DNA of 36,080 nucleotides from an uncultured Acidobacteriota bacterium (GTDB taxonomy: Bacteria > Acidobacteriota > Thermoanaerobaculia > Gp7-AA8): NCBI GenBank assembly GCA_946887105.1, contig CAMPKJ010000018.1, positions 1 to 36,080 on the forward strand, written 5' to 3'. A program made the translations under genes and the position numbers. Under the pieces are notes generated by a model, which was given only the letters and a program-made list of their open reading frames with translations, was not told where the DNA came from and did no database searches. Positions 30,915-36,080 of this stretch are shown here, in pieces (the first letter of the stretch is position 1; the number at the start of each line of letters is the position of its first letter).

Positions 30915-31037
30915 TCACGAACGGCGGCGCTGCATCACCCACGATCCGCCGACGATCAGCCCGGAGATGACCAGAGCCACCGCGAGCTGATCGGGATGGA
31001 CGTGCGCGTTGGTCGCGGCGTGCAGGAGGAGCATCAT
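30915..31037 (-). CDS. Small single-pass membrane protein (40 residues)
   Basis: Starting at ATG 31037 the product is MMLLLHAATNAHVHPDQLAV then ALVISGLIVGGSWVMQRRRS. It has one likely membrane helix (about residues 17-35) with a positively charged C-terminus, as real small membrane proteins do. It lies on the same strand between rnd (34 bp upstream) and trxB (28 bp downstream). Against it: no Shine-Dalgarno or TANNNT box is seen. Function is unknown; it may be chance coding. Confidence 0.45.
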   Translation of the reverse strand: MMLLLHAATNAHVHPDQLAVALVISGLIVGGSWVMQRRRS

Positions 31038-31071
31038 GTTTGCGCGAGGTGCAAATCTGAAACCAGGCGCG

Positions 31072-32193
31072 CTAGAACAGTTTCCGGTCCGGCTCGATGG
31101 CCGCAAGGAGCGCGTCCCCCATGATCCGCTTCTGCCATTCGCGCATGTTCGGGACGTCGAACGTCCCGGTGGTGGCGATGGACGCGAGGATGTGGCGCGC
31201 GCCGAGGACCGACGGATCGATCTTCAGCTCCTTGGCGAAACGGTCGCGGACGCGCTTGAGCCGTTCGACGCGCGCTTCGAGCGCCTTGTCCCGGATCCAC
31301 GGCTTCGGCTCGTTTTTCTCCGGCAGCTCCGCTTCCGGGATCTCCAGGCCGCGCTTCACGGTGTTGATGATGTCGCGGCCATAGCGGTCGGCGTGATAGC
31401 GCGCAACGGCGGGTGTCTGCGCGAGCTCGCGCACGGTGGCAGGCTTCGCTTTCGCGATCTCCACGATCGAGTCGTTGCCGATGATCTTGAACGGCGGACG
31501 GTCCGCCTTGCGCGCCAGTGCATCGCGCCACTGGTGCAGATCGCGGAGGATGGCCAGTGAGCGGCGATCGAGGCCGCTGATGTTCTTCAGCTTCCGCCAC
31601 GGCTGCACGTCTTCTTCCGTGACTTCGCGGTAGCGCACATTTTCCAGCCGCGCGAACTCCTCGAGCGCCCACTCCCACCGCCCCAGCGCCTGCAGCTCCT
31701 CGCGCATCTTCGCCGCCAGCGAGATCAGGTGATGCGTGTCCGTGGCCGCGTATTCGAGCATGTCCGGCGGCAGCGGACGCATGGACCAGTCGGCGCGCTG
31801 ATGGGTCTTGTTCAACTTCACGCCGAAGTGGCGGTCGAGCAGCGCCGCCAGGCCGATGCCTTCATATCCGAGGAGTTGTGCGGCGACGGAAGTGTCGACG
31901 AGATTGCGGACCGTGAAACCGAAGTCGCGATTGAGGATGCGCAGGTCGTAGTCGCCGCCGTGGAAGAGCTTCAAAACGGACGGATCGCCGAGGACTTCGC
32001 CGAAGCGCTTCAGGTCGATGCCGGTGAGCGGATCGATGATGAAGTCCTGGTCGGGAATCGAGATCTGGATCAGGCAGACTTTGTCAAAGTACGAATGCAG
32101 CGAATCCGCCTCGGTATCGACGGCGATCTGCGGCTGCTGGCCGATCCGGGTGAATGCATCCTCGAACGCGTCCTGGCGGTCGATCCAGTTCAT
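31072..32193 (-). CDS. rnd: Ribonuclease D
   Basis: RNase D is a 3'-5' exonuclease that trims tRNA precursors. The 373-residue protein holds the DEDDy exonuclease motifs: VDTEAD (Asp26, Glu28), HGGDYDL (Asp81/Asp83) and EYAATDTHHL (Tyr148, Asp152). An HRDC-type helical region covers about residues 205-285 (WRKLKNISGLDRRSLAILRD), and a further C-terminal helical part follows. It overlaps the upstream nucleotidyltransferase-like gene by ATGA, so they are co-expressed. All catalytic residues are present. Confidence 0.93.
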   Translation of the reverse strand: MNWIDRQDAFEDAFTRIGQQPQIAVDTEADSLHSYFDKVCLIQISIPDQDFIIDPLTGIDLKRFGEVLGDPSVLKLFHGGDYDLRILNRDFGFTVRNLVDTSVAAQLLGYEGIGLAALLDRHFGVKLNKTHQRADWSMRPLPPDMLEYAATDTHHLISLAAKMREELQALGRWEWALEEFARLENVRYREVTEEDVQPWRKLKNISGLDRRSLAILRDLHQWRDALARKADRPPFKIIGNDSIVEIAKAKPATVRELAQTPAVARYHADRYGRDIINTVKRGLEIPEAELPEKNEPKPWIRDKALEARVERLKRVRDRFAKELKIDPSVLGARHILASIATTGTFDVPNMREWQKRIMGDALLAAIEPDRKLF

Positions 32194-32729
32194 GCGCCGG
32201 CCGCCTCTCCGCCCAGTCCGATCGACGCCAGCCGCTCGCGAAACGCGGGCAGGTCGAACTCCGGCAAAGAGGTGAGGTGCTGCACCGCTCCCTGATCCTC
32301 GGCCATCAGAAGCATCAACGCGAGATCTTCAGCTCGTGGAATCTTCACCGAACGCTCGTCGATGGCCGACGCCACTCCCGCCGCCACCATGCGTCCATAC
32401 AGCGCATTCGACGCGAGCAACACATGGATGCGAATGTCGCCGTCGGGATCGACGTAATTCAGCGGCACCAGGTCCAGCTCCTCGGCCTGGTGCAGTTCCT
32501 CGCGCTCCACGCGAAAACCGCGATGACTGGCCATCATTGCGAGCTGATTGCGTTGCGGAGCGGTCATGAGCGCGAGCACGTCCACGGCGCCCGCATCGAC
32601 TTCCGCATCCATCCATGCGGACCGCGCCACGCCGCCGACGAACATCGCATCGATCTTCAGTCGATCGAGCAACTCGGCAATGGCGTGAATGGCCCGGGAG
32701 TAACGCGCGGATGCGCGGATGGCGTGCAT
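32190..32729 (-). CDS. Nucleotidyltransferase-fold protein (DUF6036/AbiEii-like)
   Basis: The 179-residue protein begins with a helix (RYSRAIHAIAELLDRLKIDA) and then MFVGGVARSAWMDAEVDAGA, matching the 'lvGGxAxxxwg...DiD' start of the minimal nucleotidyltransferase fold. The catalytic Asp pair is weak (AVDVLAL in place of D[IVL]D), so activity is doubtful. Later parts contain IRIHVLLASNALYGRMVA and IPRAEDLALMLLMAEDQGAV, also typical of this group (a 'P.e.l...Kl.A..D' region). Coupling to rnd by ATGA might mean a role in RNA processing, but this is speculation. Its start lies 58 bp from divergent recQ. Toxin-type NTases also share this fold. Confidence 0.6.
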   Translation of the reverse strand: MHAIRASARYSRAIHAIAELLDRLKIDAMFVGGVARSAWMDAEVDAGAVDVLALMTAPQRNQLAMMASHRGFRVEREELHQAEELDLVPLNYVDPDGDIRIHVLLASNALYGRMVAAGVASAIDERSVKIPRAEDLALMLLMAEDQGAVQHLTSLPEFDLPAFRERLASIGLGGEAAGA

Positions 32730-32755
32730 TGACTATGGAGACATAGCACAGATGC

Positions 32756-32761
32756 GATAAT
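32756..32761 (+). promoter_or_regulatory. Candidate -10 box (GATAAT) of recQ
   Basis: GATAAT lies 26 bases before ATG 32788. No Shine-Dalgarno is seen in between, so a short leader without a ribosome-binding site is predicted. The 58-bp divergent gap also holds CTATG-gaga-CATAG (32733-32746). Confidence 0.3.
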
Positions 32762-32787
32762 CGACACCAGCTACCGCCGACCGATCC

Positions 32788-34605
32788 ATGAAGGCCGCCC
32801 TCCTCGACATCATTCAAAAGCACTGGGGTTACGCATCGCTGCGTCCGCTGCAGGAGGAGGCCATGCTGGCCACGCTGGCGGGACGCGATTCGCTCGTGGT
32901 CATGCCCACGGGCGGCGGAAAGTCGCTCTGCTATCAGGCGCCGGCGATCCTCAGCGACAGCGTGACCGTGGTGGTCTCGCCGCTGATCTCGCTGATGAAA
33001 GACCAGGTCGACGGTCTGATCGCGAACGGGATTTCCGCGGCGCAGATGAACAGCTCCCAGTCATCGAACGACTTCCGCAACACGGAGCGTGAGTTGTTCG
33101 CGAAGCGGCTGAAACTGCTGTTCGTCTCGCCGGAGCGCCTGGCCATGCAAGGCTGCCGCGATCTGCTGCGCCGCGCGAACGTGAAGACGTTTGCGATCGA
33201 CGAGGCGCACTGCATCAGCCACTGGGGCCACGACTTCCGGCCGGAGTACCGGCAGCTGCGCATGCTGCGCGATGCGTTCCCCGAAGCTTCGGTGCATGCG
33301 TACACGGCCACGGCCACGCCGGAAGTCCGCGACGACATCGCGCGCCAGCTCGGACTGCGCGATCCGGCCATGCTGGTCGGCGATTTCGATCGCCCCAACC
33401 TCACCTATCGCGTGCTGCCGCGGCAGGACGAGTCGAAGCAGGTTGCGGACGTGCTGGAGCGGCATCGCGGCGAGGCGGGCATCATCTATTGCACGCGGCG
33501 GAAAGACGTCGACGCGCTCGCGGAGAAACTGCGCAGGCGCGGCGAGAACGTGGTCGCGTATCACGCCGGACTCTCTCCGGAACAGCGGCACGACGCGCAG
33601 GAGAAGTTCTCGTCGGAGCAATGCGACATCGTCGTGGCCACGGTCGCTTTCGGGATGGGCATCGACCGCTCGAACGTCCGCTTCGTGCTGCACACCGCGA
33701 TGCCGAAGTCGATCGAGCACTATCAGCAGGAATCGGGACGCGCCGGCCGCGACGGTCTCGAGGCGGAGTGCGTGCTGCTCTACTCCGGCGCCGATTTCAT
33801 GACCTGGAAGTCGATGATCACCGACACGGCCACCGATCCCGAATACGTGAAGTCGGCCATCCGCCATCTCAATGACATGGACGGCTATTGCTCCGGCGCG
33901 AAGTGCCGCCATCGCGCGCTGGTGGAGTATTTCGGCCAGCCATTCGCCAGCGAGGCCTGCAACGCCTGCGATCTCTGCCTCGGCGAAACGGAAGAAGTCT
34001 CCGACGCGCTGATCGTGGCGCAGAAGATCGTCTCGTGCGTCGTACGCGTGCGCGAGTCATGGGGCGTCGGGCATGTCGTTGGAGTGTTACGCGGCGAAGA
34101 CACGGAAAAGATCCGCGAGCGGCAGCACGATCAGCTTTCGACGTACGGCTTGCTCAAAGGCCACTCCCGCCACGACGTCCGCGAATGGGTCTATCAGCTG
34201 GTGTCGCAGGGATTCCTGTCGCAGACGACGGATGAGTATCCGAAGCTCCATCGCGGTCCGCGCGCGCAGGAGGTGCTGAAGGGTTACGCGGACGTGAAAC
34301 TGCGGCAGCCGGCCGTACGGAAGAAGGATCCGGGCGCGCCGTCGTACTCCGCACCCGCGCGGAAGATGGTCGACGATGGTCCATACGATCGCGATCTGTT
34401 CAACACGCTGCGCGCCTGGCGCCGCGACGAAGCGCAGGAACGCGGCGTGCCGCCTTACGTGATCTTCAGCGACCGCACGCTCCGCGAACTGGCGCGCTCA
34501 CGCCCGACGACGTTGTACGAGCTGCGCGGCATTTACGGAATCGGCGACGCGAAGCTGGAGGCATTCGGTCGCGCGCTGGTCGCTTTGTTACAGGGAACGA
34601 CGTGA
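32788..34605 (+). CDS. recQ: ATP-dependent DNA helicase RecQ
   Basis: RecQ unwinds DNA 3'-5' in recombination and fork repair. The 605-residue protein has the complete set: Walker A TGGGKS (about residues 41-46), DEAHCISHWGHDFRPEYRQL (from 138), QESGRAGRDG (motif VI), a zinc-binding region with four Cys (about residues 368-397, YCSGAKC to CNACDLC), the winged-helix RQC part and an HRDC domain (about 535-604). Length matches E. coli RecQ (about 610). The end is ten bases from the convergent decarboxylase stop, within a short hairpin. Confidence 0.96.
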   Translation: MKAALLDIIQKHWGYASLRPLQEEAMLATLAGRDSLVVMPTGGGKSLCYQAPAILSDSVTVVVSPLISLMKDQVDGLIANGISAAQMNSSQSSNDFRNTERELFAKRLKLLFVSPERLAMQGCRDLLRRANVKTFAIDEAHCISHWGHDFRPEYRQLRMLRDAFPEASVHAYTATATPEVRDDIARQLGLRDPAMLVGDFDRPNLTYRVLPRQDESKQVADVLERHRGEAGIIYCTRRKDVDALAEKLRRRGENVVAYHAGLSPEQRHDAQEKFSSEQCDIVVATVAFGMGIDRSNVRFVLHTAMPKSIEHYQQESGRAGRDGLEAECVLLYSGADFMTWKSMITDTATDPEYVKSAIRHLNDMDGYCSGAKCRHRALVEYFGQPFASEACNACDLCLGETEEVSDALIVAQKIVSCVVRVRESWGVGHVVGVLRGEDTEKIRERQHDQLSTYGLLKGHSRHDVREWVYQLVSQGFLSQTTDEYPKLHRGPRAQEVLKGYADVKLRQPAVRKKDPGAPSYSAPARKMVDDGPYDRDLFNTLRAWRRDEAQERGVPPYVIFSDRTLRELARSRPTTLYELRGIYGIGDAKLEAFGRALVALLQGTT

Positions 34606-34617
34606 GGCGTCGTCCCT
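34592..34617. terminator. Hairpin at the recQ/decarboxylase convergent junction
   Basis: AGGGAACGACG (34592-34602) pairs with CGTCGTCCCT (34608-34617) apart from one bulged A, with a 5-nt loop. It spans the stop codons of both genes. No T-run follows, so any terminator function is uncertain. Confidence 0.35.
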
Positions 34618-35998
34618 ATATCGACGCGACGATCTCGGCCACATGCCGCCACTCCGTGGCTCCGTTCCCGATCGCGACGCGGATCCCATATTGATCGCGC
34701 AGCTTCGTGTGCGAGACGAACAGCTTCCCGCCCGCGTTCAGCCGCTCCATCAGCGCGGCCGTGGCGTCATCGCCTGCGCGCAGCCGGAACACCACCACGC
34801 TCATCGACTGCGACAGCACTTCGACGTCGGCGCGTTCGCGCAGCTCCGCGGCCAGGCGTTCGGCCATCTGCACGTGCCCGCGAATCACTTCGCGCATGCG
34901 TTCCAGACCGTAGTGCTCCATCACCATCCACAGCTTCAGCGCGCGGAAGCGGCGGCCGAGTTGCAGGCCGTAGTCCATGTAATTGATCTCGGCCGTGTCG
35001 GTGGTCTTCAGATACTCCGGCACGAGCGAGAACGTCTCCCGCAGCACCTCCGGGCGGCGCGTGTAGAGCACGCTGCAATCGATCTGAGTGAAGAGCCACT
35101 TGTGCGGATTGGTGACGATGGAGTCGGCGGATTCGATGCCGTCCCACAGCGAACGGTATTCGGGGCAGATCGTCGCCGATCCCGCGTAGGCGGCATCGAC
35201 GTGAAACCAGCACTGCTCGTGTTGTGCGATCGCTCCGAGCTCGCGCACCGGATCGATGGCCGACGTCGACGTCGTCCCGACCGTCGCCACGACCGCGCAC
35301 GGCAACGCGCCCGCGGCACGATCGCGCGCGATGGCTTCTTGCAAGGCGTCGGGCCGCATGCGGAACGCATCATCGGCAGGAATCTTCACCACGCCCTTCT
35401 GTCCGAACCCCAGCGCCAACGCGCCCTTCTCGACTGACGAATGCGCGTGCTCGGAGCAATAAATCTTCAGCGGCGGCAGATCGCGTCCGGCGATTCCCTG
35501 GCGGCGGATGTCCAGTCCGAGCGCCTCGCGCGCGGCGGCCAGCGCGAGAAAGACGTTCACCGATGCGGTGTCGTTGATGATTCCGAACAGGTTCGACGGA
35601 AGTCCGAGCGCGTCGCGCAACCAGCGCAACGCCAGCGTCTCCAACTCGGTCAACGACGGCGAGGTCTTCCAGAGCATCCCGTTCGCATTGATCGCGCTCG
35701 AGAGCATGTCCGCGATCAATCCCGCCTGCGAGCCGGTGATGCTGAAGTAGGCGAAGAAGGAGGGATGGTTCCAGTGCGTGATGCCGGGCAGGATCTTCTC
35801 CCGGAACTCCGCGAACAGCGCGTCGTACGGCTTCCCGCTCTCGCTCGCCGCGTCCGCGAATTGCTTCTCGACGTCGCCCGGCTGCACGCGCGAGAGCACG
35901 GGAAACGAGTCGATGTTCTCGAAGTAGTCGGCGATCCAGTCGACGGCTTCGTGTGCGGCTTTGCGGAACTCTGTGGTGGTGGGATCGAGCTTCGGCAT
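34616..35998 (-). CDS. Group II PLP-dependent decarboxylase (aromatic-L-amino-acid decarboxylase-like)
   Basis: The 460-residue protein is a pyridoxal-phosphate decarboxylase of the AADC/TDC/glutamate decarboxylase family. Visible marks: PGITHWNHPSFFAYFSITGS (substrate loop), SEHAHSSVEKGALALG (the PLP-stacking His near residue 186), HVDAAYAG (Asp268) and the Schiff-base Lys300 in NPHKWLFTQIDCSVLYTR. All key residues are present. The WNHPSFFAYF motif fits aromatic decarboxylases (Tyr, Trp, DOPA), but the substrate cannot be fixed from sequence. It would produce an amine such as tyramine or tryptamine. TAGACT lies six bases before the ATG. Confidence 0.9.
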   Translation of the reverse strand: MPKLDPTTTEFRKAAHEAVDWIADYFENIDSFPVLSRVQPGDVEKQFADAASESGKPYDALFAEFREKILPGITHWNHPSFFAYFSITGSQAGLIADMLSSAINANGMLWKTSPSLTELETLALRWLRDALGLPSNLFGIINDTASVNVFLALAAAREALGLDIRRQGIAGRDLPPLKIYCSEHAHSSVEKGALALGFGQKGVVKIPADDAFRMRPDALQEAIARDRAAGALPCAVVATVGTTSTSAIDPVRELGAIAQHEQCWFHVDAAYAGSATICPEYRSLWDGIESADSIVTNPHKWLFTQIDCSVLYTRRPEVLRETFSLVPEYLKTTDTAEINYMDYGLQLGRRFRALKLWMVMEHYGLERMREVIRGHVQMAERLAAELRERADVEVLSQSMSVVVFRLRAGDDATAALMERLNAGGKLFVSHTKLRDQYGIRVAIGNGATEWRHVAEIVASI

Positions 35999-36004
35999 CG
36001 CGGG

Positions 36005-36010
36005 AGTCTA
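36005..36010 (-). promoter_or_regulatory. -10 box (TAGACT) of the decarboxylase gene
   Basis: On the minus strand TAGACT ends six bases before ATG 35998, and the spacer CCCGCG contains no Shine-Dalgarno. Confidence 0.5.
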
Positions 36011-36024
36011 AAGGAAACGACCAA

Positions 36025-36080
36025 GGGCCTCCGGCGGCCGGGCCGCGGGCCCGGACCCGCTGGTTGGCATAGCCTCCGCG
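36025..36080. repeat. Second copy of the GC-rich CCTCCGGCGG...GGTTGGC repeat, cut by window end
   Basis: GGCCTCCGGCGG at 36027-36038 and CGCTGGTTGGCATAGCCT at 36058-36075 match the first arm and loop start of the 20336-20473 element (12 of 12 and 17 of 18 bases). The middle differs and forms its own small hairpin (CGGGCC-gcg-GGCCCG). The second arm, if any, lies outside the window. Confidence 0.65.

Noticed and set aside
32733..32746. CTATG-gaga-CATAG between the nucleotidyltransferase-like gene and recQ
   Set aside because: Only five-base arms; too short to claim an operator without comparison.
1..36080. Selenocysteine (in-frame TGA) genes, tRNA, rRNA, CRISPR arrays, prophage or insertion sequences
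   Set aside because: I looked because selA is present and because of the palindromes. I saw no split frame around a TGA with Sec-type context, no cloverleaf, no regularly spaced repeats, and no transposase or integrase.

Overview
The window is a GC-rich (by eye about two thirds G+C), gene-dense stretch of a bacterial chromosome. Several family-level hints point to Acidobacteriota, perhaps Thermoanaerobaculia: a GWxTD-domain protein, a PATAN/DUF4388 protein, an MXAN_5187-type protein, a Tat-exported TldD, KorAB, and two large secreted propeller-like proteins, one with modules ending in 'DNxTND..YLP'. This placement is inference from family content; no rRNA is present. I see no tRNA, CRISPR, intact transposase or prophage.

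Layout: (1) 1-4037, + strand: a thioesterase cut by the window edge, a TetR regulator, then tldD-tldE. (2) 4034-7237, - strand: TPR protein, LolB-like lipoprotein, ispE. (3) 7402-9935, + strand: PATAN/J-like/TPR protein and GWxTD protein. (4) 9937-13358, - strand: an antitoxin with a wrecked ParE-type toxin, and korAB. (5) 13481-19066, - strand: AlkA-like glycosylase and two large secreted proteins. (6) 19077-20325, + strand: DinB-like protein and PlsC-type acyltransferase. (7) 20478-21845, - strand: selA. (8) 21870-26750, + strand: MXAN_5187-type protein, TPR lipoprotein, aminotransferase, LolC/E-type permease, lipoprotein. (9) 27029-28521, - strand: dCMP deaminase, tsaB, rimI. (10) 28821-29696, + strand: M23 peptidase with a strong terminator. 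(11) 29894-32729, - strand: nucleotidyltransferase-like protein, rnd, a tiny membrane protein, trxB. (12) recQ (+) and a group II decarboxylase (-) close the window.

Much of the content is housekeeping: isoprenoid precursor synthesis (ispE), phospholipid synthesis (PlsC), ferredoxin-linked 2-oxoacid oxidation (korAB), selenocysteine synthesis (selA), t6A tRNA modification (tsaB), S18 acetylation (rimI), thioredoxin recycling (trxB) and DNA repair (recQ, alkA-like). Envelope functions recur as well: LolB-like and LolC/E-like proteins, lipoproteins, an M23 peptidase and secreted propellers.

The most notable signals are not genes. (a) Most transcription-unit-leading genes lack a Shine-Dalgarno and carry a TANNNT box 6-10 nt before the start codon, the signature of leaderless transcription. 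(b) Convergent gene junctions hold large GC-rich palindromes: 20336-20473, whose motif recurs at 36025-36080, and two abutting ones at 26747-26915 and 26917-27023. (c) A ParE-type toxin has lost its middle and one base, while its antitoxin is intact. (d) TldD has a Tat signal but TldE does not, suggesting export as a pair. (e) The tldD Shine-Dalgarno lies in a perfect 10-bp inverted repeat.
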